Positions 29,361 to 37,914 of a stretch of 64,000 nucleotides of DNA are shown one piece after another. Source of the DNA: Methylovulum sp. (lineage in GTDB: Bacteria > Pseudomonadota > Gammaproteobacteria > Methylococcales > Methylomonadaceae); assembly GCA_030653435.1 (NCBI GenBank), contig JAURZI010000151.1:52695-116694 (forward strand), written 5' to 3'. A program made the translations under genes and the position numbers. The notes beneath the pieces are model-generated. The model saw only the letters and a program-made list of their open reading frames with translations, was not told the origin of the DNA and ran no database searches. Position 1 is the stretch's first letter. The number at the start of each line of letters is the position of its first letter.

Positions 29361-31916
29361 TCAGCTCTCCGCTTGTGTTGCTGCGTCATCATTAAGAAAG
29401 TCCAGCGGGTAAGGCGCTGGCTGGTCAAGCTGGCGGGATAGCGCATTGACCTGCTGCTTTAACGCGATCATGTCCAGTTCACGGCCTATCATGGCGCGGT
29501 TGAAGCGTTCGAGTTCGCTATTGCGCTGGCGCAGTTCGGTTTCCGCCCGTTTACGTTCGGTGATGTCGCGTGCGAAACCGACGGTACCGATAATGCGCCC
29601 GTCGAGTTCCACCGGTGATTTATAGGTTTCTATCCAGAAACGTCGCTCCGCCTCGGTGATTTCCTCTTCGACGACCTTAGCTTGTCCGCTCGCCAGTATG
29701 ACCTGATCGTCGGTGAGGTATTGTTCCGCCAGTTCCGGCGCCCAGAAATCGCTGTCAGTCTTGCCGATCAGCAGCTCCGTGTCGGCGACCCCGGCAATCT
29801 GGGCGTAGGCTTTGTTGGCAGCCAGGATGCGGCTGTGCGTATCCTTCAGCCAGACCATGAACGGGAAGTTATCGAGCACTGCGCGTTGGTATTGTTCGCG
29901 GCTGCGTAAGGCTTCCTCGACGGCCCGGCGCTCGGTGATGTCGGAGAGTATGACCAGAATATCGGTTTCGATCAGGGTTCCAGAGATCACTACGTCGCAT
30001 ACGCTGCCGTCCTTGCAAACAATCTTGAGTTCCAGCGGTTCGATGTCGGTGTGTTGGGCAGCCGCCTGTTGCACTGCGGCAGCCCAGATGTCCATCACCA
30101 TACGTCGGTAATCGGGGTCGGGGTAGGCCTGCGGCCACCATTCAGCCAGTGTTGGCACATCGGCTGGGGTATAGCCGAAGGTGTTGACGAAGCGCTTGTT
30201 GACGGCGACCACGGCGCCATCCTGGGCGATGATGGCCAACGCGATCGGGGTCTGGTTGAAAAGTTTCCGGAAGCGTTGGGCGCTGGCAGCCAGCGCCAAC
30301 TCTATATGTTTGCGTTCGGTGATGTTACGCGAAATGCCGAAGATCCCGATGATGTTGCCGTCAGGGGCGCGTAGCGGGCCTTTGGTAGCGAGGAAAACCT
30401 GCTCCCCTTGGATGGTACTGAGCGCTTCTTCTTGGGTGCAGGTACTGCCTTCGGCGATCACCTTCTGACCGATGCTTATCAGTAATTCGGCTTGTTCGGC
30501 GGGAAAAATGTTTCTGTCGTCGCAGCCCAGCACTTGCTCGGCGGACTTGCCGACGAAACGGCAGGCGGCGGGGTTAAAGAAGACATAGCGACCCTCCAGA
30601 TCTTTGGCAAAAATGGCATCATCGGAACTGTCGGCGATAGCGGCCAGCAGGCTCAGGTTCCGTAGCCGATCCGCCTGGTCTTGCCGGATGCGGGCGGCGA
30701 GCAGCAGTTGCTGGTGTTGGCGCAGCAGATACATGCAGGCAGCGGCCGTGCAGATCAGCAGCAGGCAGACAAAACCGATCCAGGTCATATCGACATTGGC
30801 TGCGGCATAAAGCTCGTGCTGATCCAGCTTGGCTAGCAGAAACCAGTCGGTGCCGGGAATGGAGCGCACGATACCGACGGCGGGTATGCCACGATAATCG
30901 ACGCCCTCTGTAGGTGCATTCAGCGGAACCTTGCCTAGCAGCGCTTGGGCGGCAAGCAGATTTTGGGTAGCCACCGGTATACGCAGCCTGGCTGCGGTAT
31001 TTTTTTGATGGCGCAGTTCGCTGAGATAGAGTATTTGGTCACCATCGCGCCGGAACAGCAAGGCTTCGCCGCTGGTGCTGGGGGTTGGCCAAGTTTGCAG
31101 CATCGGGAATAGCCAGTCCGTTGGGTCTATATGCAGAACGATAACAGGAGCCGGACCGGGCATGGCAGTCAGCGGCGCGACAAAATCCAGCCGCAAGTTG
31201 TCCGCTATGTCGCGATAGGGACCGACACGCCGCACCTTGCGTGCTGTGCTGGCCGACTGCGTCGCTGCCAGCAAGGATGGGGCGATGATTTGCGACGCTT
31301 CATCGCTGCCCCAAAGCTTTTCCGCGTTGGGCTTGAGCAACATAATAGCCCGGTACCCCCGGTTTTGGCGGAATTGTTCCAGCCATTTCTGCAACGGGTC
31401 GGCGCTGTGCTGGTCGCCCCATGTTTGCCAACGCTGATACTGCTCGGCGAACAACTCGCTGGTTTGGACAAAGTTCGCGTCACCCTGTCTTTCCGCTAGC
31501 CAGTCGGCAATTTGACTCGTTTTTGCGTCGGCGATAGCCTGGAGTCGGGCTAACTCCGTTTCTTTATGGTAGTTGATGGTGTTGACCATCATGATGCCGC
31601 TAAGGGCGATGATAGCCGTTGCGATTAATGCAAAAGGCAAACCCGGACGAAGGTTGGTTGCCGGCAGACCATCGCCGCCCAGCCAGCGGCGCATCAACCC
31701 ATAAAGCAGCAGGGACGTTACTCCGACAAACAGCCAGCCCTTGAGCATGCTGGCCAGGATAATATGCTCAGGCGTGCTGAAGATGATTTGCACCCATGTA
31801 TCGGAGAGCAGTATCCACAAGCCGGCAAACAGGGCATAAACCAAAACGACGGCGATAATCTTGCTGTGACTGCCGGTTTTTGTCTGGAGGGGGTCAGAAA
31901 TGGAATCGGGCGGCAT
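29361..31916 (-). CDS. Membrane PAS sensor lacking an output domain
   Basis: About 851 residues. Helices near residues 20-45 and 50-75 are followed by a helix before a ~300-residue extracytoplasmic Cache-like region and another helix (FVCLLLICTAAACMYLL). Three PAS/PAC domains follow. The protein ends in a coiled coil (ELERFNRAMIGRELDMI, then LKQQVNALSRQL), with no HisKA, HATPase, GGDEF or HD domain. This tail type is common on PAS proteins sitting next to separate kinases. It is 2 nt from the PAS kinase gene downstream, so the two likely work together. A GTG start at 31976 is also possible; neither start has a clear ribosome site. Confidence 0.8.
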   Translation of the reverse strand: MPPDSISDPLQTKTGSHSKIIAVVLVYALFAGLWILLSDTWVQIIFSTPEHIILASMLKGWLFVGVTSLLLYGLMRRWLGGDGLPATNLRPGLPFALIATAIIALSGIMMVNTINYHKETELARLQAIADAKTSQIADWLAERQGDANFVQTSELFAEQYQRWQTWGDQHSADPLQKWLEQFRQNRGYRAIMLLKPNAEKLWGSDEASQIIAPSLLAATQSASTARKVRRVGPYRDIADNLRLDFVAPLTAMPGPAPVIVLHIDPTDWLFPMLQTWPTPSTSGEALLFRRDGDQILYLSELRHQKNTAARLRIPVATQNLLAAQALLGKVPLNAPTEGVDYRGIPAVGIVRSIPGTDWFLLAKLDQHELYAAANVDMTWIGFVCLLLICTAAACMYLLRQHQQLLLAARIRQDQADRLRNLSLLAAIADSSDDAIFAKDLEGRYVFFNPAACRFVGKSAEQVLGCDDRNIFPAEQAELLISIGQKVIAEGSTCTQEEALSTIQGEQVFLATKGPLRAPDGNIIGIFGISRNITERKHIELALAASAQRFRKLFNQTPIALAIIAQDGAVVAVNKRFVNTFGYTPADVPTLAEWWPQAYPDPDYRRMVMDIWAAAVQQAAAQHTDIEPLELKIVCKDGSVCDVVISGTLIETDILVILSDITERRAVEEALRSREQYQRAVLDNFPFMVWLKDTHSRILAANKAYAQIAGVADTELLIGKTDSDFWAPELAEQYLTDDQVILASGQAKVVEEEITEAERRFWIETYKSPVELDGRIIGTVGFARDITERKRAETELRQRNSELERFNRAMIGRELDMIALKQQVNALSRQLDQPAPYPLDFLNDDAATQAES

Positions 31917-32036
31917 GGCGGCGGTTGGGCAGTTCCGTGACGTGCAGGGCGGATATGGATAAGCTGTTGCTGTCACCTGGATGTACAGAATCGGCGGGAG
32001 GTACTGTAGACGGTAGTGTGGTGATGTCCATGGCGA

Positions 32037-33131
32037 TTATTCGGCAGGATCGCGATGACGGTCGGCAATGCCACAAAATACGCTGAAATGGGCAAAAAAA
32101 GTGTCAACGATGTCGGGGTCGAAATGTTGTCCGCGACCGGCGGCAATAATGTCTTGAACTTTATCGACAGGCATCGGGCTTTTGTAAACGCGGCGCGAAA
32201 TCAACGCATCGAAGACATCCGCCAGCGCCATGATGCGGGCCGAAACGGGGATGGCATCGCCGACGAGTCCGTCTGGATAGCCGCTGCCATCCCATTTTTC
32301 GTGATGCCAATGGGCGATTTCCTTGGCTAGCGAGAGAAACTCCACGGCTTCGGCGGCGTCGCGCTCGGCCATCTCGATGGCGTCGCTGCCGATTTTGGCA
32401 TGAGTCTTCATGATCGCCCACTCTTCTGCGTTAAGCGGGCCGGGCTTTAGCAGGATGGCGTCAGGGATGCCCACTTTGCCGATGTCGTGCAACGGTGCTG
32501 AACGCGCCAGCAACTTGATATAGTGGTCATCCAGCGTGCCTGTAAAACGCGGGTGGTCGCGCAACAGCTGGGCAAGCTGAAGGACATAGCCTTGGGTACG
32601 CAGAATATGGTTGCCGGTTTCCGGATCCCGCGCTTCCGCAAGATGGGCCAGCGCCCGGATGCTGACTTCCTGGATCAACTCGTTTTCCGCCATGCGTTTG
32701 CTGATTTCCAGTTCCAGGTAGCTGTTCTGATTACGCAGCCAGTCGCGGGCCTGTTTCAGTTCCAGTTGGATGCGGATGCGCGCCAGTACGATGGCCGGAT
32801 TCATAGGTTTGGTGATGTAATCCACCGCGCCTAAGTCCAGCCCGTGCAGCTGTGCTTCCATGCTGTCCATCGCCGTTACGAAAATGACCGGAATCTCGGC
32901 GGTGGCGGGTACGCTGCGTAGTTGCTGGAAGACCTGATAACCATCCATGTCCGGCATCATCACATCCAGCAATATCAGGTCGGGGTATGGTGCGGTGACG
33001 GCGATGCGTAATGCTTTCTGTCCGGAGGTGGCAACACGCACACGATATAGCGGCTGAAGCATGTCGCTGAGTATGGTCAGGTTTTCTGGGGAATCGTCAA
33101 CGATTAACAGAGTTTGGTTTATATCCAGCAC
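32037..33131 (-). CDS. Receiver-HD-GYP cyclic-di-GMP phosphodiesterase
   Basis: 364 residues with a GTG start and a strong AAGGAGG ribosome site. Residues ~6-125 form a full receiver (LLIVDDSPEN, LILLDVMMPDMDG, FVTAMDS, YITKPMN). A coiled linker leads to an HD-GYP domain (APLHDIGKVGIPD, HHEKWDGSGYP, ALADVFDAL). Unlike the paralogue at 5020 its receiver is canonical, so phosphorylation control is likely. It is the first gene of the minus-strand signalling block and is followed by the output-less PAS sensor and the PAS kinase, which suggests c-di-GMP turnover is the output of this block. Confidence 0.93.
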   Translation of the reverse strand: MLDINQTLLIVDDSPENLTILSDMLQPLYRVRVATSGQKALRIAVTAPYPDLILLDVMMPDMDGYQVFQQLRSVPATAEIPVIFVTAMDSMEAQLHGLDLGAVDYITKPMNPAIVLARIRIQLELKQARDWLRNQNSYLELEISKRMAENELIQEVSIRALAHLAEARDPETGNHILRTQGYVLQLAQLLRDHPRFTGTLDDHYIKLLARSAPLHDIGKVGIPDAILLKPGPLNAEEWAIMKTHAKIGSDAIEMAERDAAEAVEFLSLAKEIAHWHHEKWDGSGYPDGLVGDAIPVSARIMALADVFDALISRRVYKSPMPVDKVQDIIAAGRGQHFDPDIVDTFFAHFSVFCGIADRHRDPAE

Positions 33132-33325
33132 GATTCCTCCTTATTTGATGGGCTTCGGTGGTGGCGAAAAATCCGCCTGATAGCTGGATTTGCCTAGCCT
33201 TAGGTTTGCTGCTATCGGTGCGGCAGGCCGACTGGTCGCCGCCCATAGTAACGGTATCGACACAAAAAGAAAAGCCTAGAAGCTTTGGGGTATAGGTCGA
33301 CGATGCGTGCCTCATAGCCGAAATA

Positions 33326-33470
33326 TGACTCCCATCTGATCGAGAAAACGTCTAAGTTTTGAAAACCGGCAACGCCTACCGTCACACGAAACAAGGGCGT
33401 GCCGGGCGCGCCCTACGGTGGGAAAAGGCTGAATAATGACCTCTGCGCTTCTTGACTCGGATGGGAGTAA
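33326..33470. mobile_element. MITE family 1, internally deleted copy
   Basis: This copy has GACTCCCATCTGATCGAG at one end and CGGATGGGAGTAA at the other. The interior matches the copies at 7184 and 7416 (AACGTCTAAGTTTTGAAAAC, CGCCTACCGTCACACGAAAC) but lacks about 50 bp of the G+C-rich centre and part of the right arm. It sits 8 bp after the last gene of the HvfABC-like operon, where a fourth gene (DoxX-like) is often found in related operons. Confidence 0.75.
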
Positions 33471-33477
33471 AAGCCGG

Positions 33478-34227
33478 TTAAGCCGCCAAGCGGATGATGG
33501 TTTTGTCATACAGCGCAGTGATGATCTGCAAGCCACCGGCAGTAATGGTTTCAATCGGGGTGTGCGGCGCTTCCGCCGCCAGTTGTTTTAAGGCGTCTTG
33601 CACCAATAAGCCGCCGCTGTGTTGCAATATCTCCAGCAGGCGGTAGGTCATCGGCGTGATGTCGAGAAAATGCACGTCATCGTCCGGGTCACGGTAAACA
33701 ATAAGAAAAGTCGGCACGGCAGGCGGCTGGTCGGGCAAGAAGGTCGGCGCTATGTTGTGCACAGGGTATTGGTAGGCTAATGGCCAAGCCAGCGGCGATA
33801 GCGTTATGGGTTGTTCCAGCCAGTTTTGCGGTTTTTGCGGCTGGGCTACGGTGTCTTCCCTGGCGATAGATAAGGCCATTTCCACCCATTCATAATGCGC
33901 GAGCTCCAGTAAAAACGGCAAGTCGTCAGCATTAGCCCGTTCGTGTTGCAAAAAATCCAGGAATTCTTCCGGTATTTCGGAAAAATACGGCGATTTGCAG
34001 CGGTGCCTGGCAAAAAAATCCTGGGCCAGTTCTAGCCATTGCGCGTCATCGAGGATTTTTCGCAATACCGGAAAATTGCTGGACAAAAAATTATCAATAT
34101 TATTGAAAAACAGTTCCCTGTACATCGCGATGCGTTGCGTATTGACATCGGTCGGCGCGGGATGGTTGTCGGGATCGCGGATATAAGCGGCGAACTCGTG
34201 TTGTTTGGCTTTAAAATCGACGCTCAT
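33478..34227 (-). CDS. HvfC/BufC-like RiPP maturation partner (DUF2063)
   Basis: 249 residues from the ATG at 34227, 5 nt after the DUF692 gene. The N-terminal half has the DUF2063 pattern: a first helix with KQHEFAAYIRDP, RIAMYRELFFNNIDNFL, NFPVLRKIL, and FFARHRCKSPYFSEIPEEFL. The C-terminal half is a winged-helix-like region (YRLLEILQHSGGLLVQDALK). In characterised systems (MbnC, HvfC, BufC) this protein binds the precursor peptide and the DUF692 oxygenase as a complex. Order and spacing here are those of that operon type. Confidence 0.85.
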   Translation of the reverse strand: MSVDFKAKQHEFAAYIRDPDNHPAPTDVNTQRIAMYRELFFNNIDNFLSSNFPVLRKILDDAQWLELAQDFFARHRCKSPYFSEIPEEFLDFLQHERANADDLPFLLELAHYEWVEMALSIAREDTVAQPQKPQNWLEQPITLSPLAWPLAYQYPVHNIAPTFLPDQPPAVPTFLIVYRDPDDDVHFLDITPMTYRLLEILQHSGGLLVQDALKQLAAEAPHTPIETITAGGLQIITALYDKTIIRLAA

Positions 34228-34232
34228 GGGCA

Positions 34233-35084
34233 TCAGGCCGATTGTTGGGCATGGTGTTGCCGCCAAGCGCTTTGCATGGTTTTGATGATGTTGACTTCGC
34301 GTATCAATTCGTCCATCGCGGGGATGTTAAAGTCGCGCTCCAATAAAGTTGGAAACACGCCGTAAAGTTCGTAGGCCTTGCCTAATAGTTTCCAGACCGG
34401 ATCCACCACTTCGGCGCCGTGGGTATCGACCAGGAAATCCTCGGCTTCCAGGTAATGCCCGGCGATATGTGCATAGGCGATGCGCGTTGCCGGTATGGCC
34501 TTTAAAAAAGCTTCGGCATCGTAACCGTGGTTAATGCTGTTGACGTAAATATTGTTAATGTCGATCAGCACAGCACAATCGGCATCTTCAACAACGGCAT
34601 TGAAAAAATCGATTTCCGCCATTTCCTGACCGGGCGCGGCGTAATACGAGACATTTTCAAGCGCTATTTTTTGTTCGAGTATATCCTGCACGCGCCGTAT
34701 CCTTGCGGCGACATGGGTGACGGCTTCCTGTGTAAAGGGAATGGGCATCAGATCGTACAGATGCCCGTCTTTACTGCAATAACTGAGATGTTCGCTATAC
34801 AGCTTGATCTGATGCTGCTGCATAAAGGCCTTGATGTCATGGATGAAGGCTTCGTCCAGGGCATCGGTGCTGCCTAGCGACAAGGACAATCCGTGGCAGA
34901 TGAACGTAAAGCGTTCGGTCAGCGCCCGGAATTGTTTGCCGAGTTTGCCGCCTAGGGTTATCCAGTTTTCGGGGGCGATTTCGTAAAAGCTCACGTCTGG
35001 CGGCGGTTCGGCAACAATCTGGCTTAAAAACGAGCGCCGCAAACCCAGTCCGGCATCGCGGATCGGCTGTGTAGTCGTGTCCAT
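34233..35084 (-). CDS. HvfB/BufB-like multinuclear iron oxygenase (DUF692, MNIO)
   Basis: 283 residues, a TIM-barrel enzyme. Likely metal ligands are in motifs shared by the family: FYEIAPENW, FICHGLSLSLG, SEHLSY, LENVSYY, IDINNIYVNSINHG, HIAGH, DTHGAEV and LLERDFNIP. Family members use two or three iron ions and O2 to convert cysteine residues of a partner peptide into oxazolone/thioamide or related Cu-binding groups. It lies between its presumed substrate gene (35160-35789) and its presumed partner (33478-34227). The name is by family; the exact modification is not known from sequence. Confidence 0.88.
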   Translation of the reverse strand: MDTTTQPIRDAGLGLRRSFLSQIVAEPPPDVSFYEIAPENWITLGGKLGKQFRALTERFTFICHGLSLSLGSTDALDEAFIHDIKAFMQQHQIKLYSEHLSYCSKDGHLYDLMPIPFTQEAVTHVAARIRRVQDILEQKIALENVSYYAAPGQEMAEIDFFNAVVEDADCAVLIDINNIYVNSINHGYDAEAFLKAIPATRIAYAHIAGHYLEAEDFLVDTHGAEVVDPVWKLLGKAYELYGVFPTLLERDFNIPAMDELIREVNIIKTMQSAWRQHHAQQSA

Positions 35085-35159
35085 AAGAACACCTGTAATG
35101 ATGGGGTAGGGAAATGAAGGCGGCGGGGAACCGCCTTCCTGTTGTGGGTGGCGACTAAG

Positions 35160-35789
35160 TTATTTTTTTGCTGGAGCAGGGACGGCTGGGACAGGCGCGG
35201 CTTTTTTGTCTGCCGCACAAGCGCCTTCTTTGCCTTTCATCATTTCGGCGCAACCTTGCATGCCTTCGCCGCAACCTTTCATTTGTGCGCCACAAGCGCC
35301 TTCTTTAGCCTTTGCGTCATTGCAAAGCTTCATGTTTTCGCCACATTGGCTGCCGCATTTGCCTTCAGGCATTTTCATGCCCGCACCGCAAGCGCCTTCT
35401 TTGCCTTTCATGGCTTCGCCTTTCATCATTTCGCCACATGCGCCTTCCTTACCTTTCATCATGGCGCCGCAAGCCGATTCCATGCCTTTTTTCATTTTGT
35501 CGCCGTCCATCATGTCACCGCATTTGCCTTCGGCGGTTTTTGCCGCAGCGGGCGTTTTGTTGCCGGCGCATGCGCCTTCAGCGGTTTTGGCAGGCTTAGC
35601 CATGCCCGACATATTGGCGCCGCAAGCCATTTCTGCGGCTTTACCCGCTTCGGCAAGCTGCATATAACCGGTGGACAATTCGGTCATGCCGAACGGGTTG
35701 GCTTCTGCATGGGTTGATGTTGCCGTAAACGCTGAAATAAACGCGACGCCCATTGCGGCAGCCAAAGGAGTTGTGTTGATTTTTTTCAT
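35160..35789 (-). CDS. HvfA/bufferin-like Cys/Met-rich secreted precursor peptide
   Basis: 209 residues. A Sec signal peptide (MKKINTT start, cleavage after THA near residue 28) is followed by NPFGMTELSTGYM, a leader motif shared by HvfA-type precursors. After that comes a low-complexity region with 13 cysteines and many methionines. Seven cysteines are in EG[A/K]C motifs, five of these EG[A/K]CG, plus ESACG and QCGEN variants. The tail is Pro/Ala/Lys rich. Described relatives carry fewer such motifs and are about half this length. An AGGAAATC ribosome site precedes the ATG. It probably yields a periplasmic copper-binding peptide after modification by the two downstream proteins. Confidence 0.85.
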   Translation of the reverse strand: MKKINTTPLAAAMGVAFISAFTATSTHAEANPFGMTELSTGYMQLAEAGKAAEMACGANMSGMAKPAKTAEGACAGNKTPAAAKTAEGKCGDMMDGDKMKKGMESACGAMMKGKEGACGEMMKGEAMKGKEGACGAGMKMPEGKCGSQCGENMKLCNDAKAKEGACGAQMKGCGEGMQGCAEMMKGKEGACAADKKAAPVPAVPAPAKK

Positions 35790-35923
35790 GGTGATTTCCT
35801 GTAATAATTTTAATGATGGGCTTCGAGGTTTAAAAACATCGAAGCCCCTATGGTACCCGACACAGTTAAACGTGCAATAAATATACTTGCGTTACAAAAA
35901 AATACAATGCTGCGCCGGTAAAA

Positions 35924-36577
35924 TCAGTCGTGCTTAAGTTCTGCTGTGGGCTGTTTTTGCTGATATTCGCATAAGTCTGCAAGCACACAGTCCGCGCACT
36001 TTGGCTTTCTGGCGGTGCACGTATAACGCCCATGCAAAATCAGCAAATGATGGGCGTCTTTTTTGTGGATTTTAGGCACCCATTTATCGAGTTTTTGCTC
36101 CACTTCCCGCACGTTTTTGCCCGGCGCAATGCGCGTGCGGTTGGCTACCCGGAAGATATGCGTATCGACGGCAATCGCATCTTGCCCGAATGCCGTGTTT
36201 AATATGACATTGGCGGTTTTTCTGCCGACTCCGGGCAAGGCTTCGAGTTCGTTACGGGTTTCCGGTACGGCGCCGTCATGCTTATCGAGCAATTGTTGGC
36301 ACAAGCCGATGATATTGGCGGCCTTGCTGTTAAACAAACCGATTGTTTTGATATAGGATTTTAGGCCGTCCAGGCCTAGCCCAAGTATGCTTGCCGGCGT
36401 GTCAGCCACGGCAAACAACTGGGCGGTGGCTTTGTTGACGCCTTTGTCGGTTGCCTGTGCGGACAGCACGACGGCGATTAGCAGTTCAAATGTTGAGCGG
36501 TAATTCAGCTCCGTCGTCGGTTCCGGTGTCGCGGCGGCCAGCCGGTCGAAGATAGCCAGCCGTTTTTGCTGGTTCAT
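35924..36577 (-). CDS. nth: Endonuclease III (DNA glycosylase/AP lyase)
   Basis: 217 residues from the ATG at 36577. The helix-hairpin-helix is LPGVGRKTANVIL with the catalytic lysine, the catalytic aspartate is in AVDTHIFRV, and the C-terminal [4Fe-4S] cluster has C-x6-C-x2-C-x5-C (CTARKPKCADCVLADLC). It removes oxidised pyrimidines and cuts the abasic site. The 13-nt gap to the methylthio-purine phosphorylase gene upstream suggests one transcript for 38931 to 35924. The longer open frame upstream lies in that neighbour and is discarded. Confidence 0.95.
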   Translation of the reverse strand: MNQQKRLAIFDRLAAATPEPTTELNYRSTFELLIAVVLSAQATDKGVNKATAQLFAVADTPASILGLGLDGLKSYIKTIGLFNSKAANIIGLCQQLLDKHDGAVPETRNELEALPGVGRKTANVILNTAFGQDAIAVDTHIFRVANRTRIAPGKNVREVEQKLDKWVPKIHKKDAHHLLILHGRYTCTARKPKCADCVLADLCEYQQKQPTAELKHD

Positions 36578-36590
36578 GGATGGCTTAGGG

Positions 36591-37352
36591 CTAGTCGTCA
36601 GCCATCGCGATGTAAGCTTTGAGCAGTTTTGCCGCGTTGGCCATGCCGATATGCAGGTTCTGCTCAATCTCCGCCATTGTGATTTCGCCTGCGCTTTTAC
36701 CCGCAGCCCAGTTGGCGATGACCGAGACGGAGGCGTAAGCCATGCCGATTTCTTTGGCTAGCGCCGCTTCCGGCATGCCGGTCATGCCGACCAAGTCACA
36801 GCCGTCTTGTTCCATGCGGGTAATTTCAGCGATGGTTTCCAGGCGCGGCCCCTGGGTGCAGCCATAAGTGCCGGTCTGCGTGACGGCAACCCCGGCTTGG
36901 GCGGCGGCGGCGCACAGTGCTGCCCGAAGTTTCGGGTTGTAGGGGAAGCTGAAGTCGATATGGGTGACGGGATAATCTTCCGTCTCAAAAAACGTGTGCT
37001 TGCGGCCGTAACTGTAATCAATGAGTTGGTCGGGTATTGCGATATGTGCAGGCGCCATGGCCGGGCTAATGCCGCCTACGGCGGCAACGGCGATAATATT
37101 GTCGACGCCTAGCTGTTTTAGCCCCCAGATATTGGCGCGATAATTTATTTTATGCGGCGGAATGGTATGCGGGTTGCCGTGCCGAGCGAGAAATACGACG
37201 GTCTTGCCCGCCAGTTCGCCGGTGATGAAATCGGCGGAAGGCTGGCCGTAAGGTGTTGTCAGGGATTCGCGCTTGATTAACGTCAGGTCGGCGAGTTGGG
37301 TAAGGCCGGTGCCGCCTATGATGCCCAGTTTAGTCAGGTGTAAATTCGTCAT
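36591..37352 (-). CDS. S-methyl-5'-thioinosine/-adenosine phosphorylase family
   Basis: 253 residues from the ATG at 37352. PNP/MTAP family motifs: LGIIGGTGL, FLARHGNPHTIPPHKINYRANIW, AVAAVGGIS, QTGTYGCTQGPRLET and the active-site VGMTGMPEAALAKE. The ligand-binding region NWAAG replaces the usual NMAAG of MTA phosphorylases. That, and the adjacent hypoxanthine phosphoribosyltransferase, fit the methylthioinosine phosphorylases of Gammaproteobacteria, which release hypoxanthine from methylthioinosine. Preference for MTA cannot be excluded. Confidence 0.85.
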   Translation of the reverse strand: MTNLHLTKLGIIGGTGLTQLADLTLIKRESLTTPYGQPSADFITGELAGKTVVFLARHGNPHTIPPHKINYRANIWGLKQLGVDNIIAVAAVGGISPAMAPAHIAIPDQLIDYSYGRKHTFFETEDYPVTHIDFSFPYNPKLRAALCAAAAQAGVAVTQTGTYGCTQGPRLETIAEITRMEQDGCDLVGMTGMPEAALAKEIGMAYASVSVIANWAAGKSAGEITMAEIEQNLHIGMANAAKLLKAYIAMADD

Positions 37353-37362
37353 GTGTGCATTC

Positions 37363-37905
37363 CTAAAGATCGCGACAGGCATAAATGCCTGCGGCGTTGC
37401 GTAAATAGCCTTTATAGTCCATGCCATAGCCGAATAAATAGCGGTTGGGGACAGTCAAGCCAACAAAATCGGCGTGGCTGGGTTTGTCATGGCCCAGGAT
37501 TTTATCAATTAATACGGCGCTGTATACCGCAGCTGCGCCTTGTTCCTGACAATATCGTTTTATCGCCGCCAGCGTGATACCTTCGTCCAGCACATCGTCA
37601 AGGATCAGTATCGTGCGGCCTTTAAGCGGCAAGCCGGGTTTGAGCACCCATTCGATAGTGCCGCCGGAAGTCTGGTTTTGGTAGCGGCTGGCATTGATGG
37701 CGTCGATATTCAGCGGCATGGTCAAGCGGGTCAGCAGTTTTCCAGCAAATACGATGCCGCCGTTCATCACGCACAGCACCAGCGGGTTGCATTCCGCCAG
37801 CAACAGGTTGATTTGTGCGGCCATGGCATCCAGCGCGGCTTCGACGTCAGCTGTGCTGTGCAACAACTCCGCATGGGTTTGGATCTGTTTGATTTCGTTC
37901 AGCAT
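37363..37905 (-). CDS. hpt: Hypoxanthine-guanine phosphoribosyltransferase
   Basis: 180 residues. The PRPP-binding motif is ILILDDVLDEGITLAA; VLCVMNGGIVFAGKL and the C-terminal VPNRYLFGYGMDYKGYLRN complete the family pattern. It recovers hypoxanthine or guanine as IMP or GMP. Its position 11 nt before the methylthio-purine phosphorylase fits a salvage pair in which the phosphorylase releases hypoxanthine and this enzyme captures it. Confidence 0.9.
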   Translation of the reverse strand: MLNEIKQIQTHAELLHSTADVEAALDAMAAQINLLLAECNPLVLCVMNGGIVFAGKLLTRLTMPLNIDAINASRYQNQTSGGTIEWVLKPGLPLKGRTILILDDVLDEGITLAAIKRYCQEQGAAAVYSAVLIDKILGHDKPSHADFVGLTVPNRYLFGYGMDYKGYLRNAAGIYACRDL

Positions 37906-37914
37906 AGTCTGGGC

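Noticed and set aside
35142..35717. 191-codon plus-strand frame rich in Phe/His/Ala opposite the precursor peptide gene
   Set aside because: It mirrors the repetitive EGACG-type coding sequence; the minus-strand frame has a signal peptide and a ribosome site.
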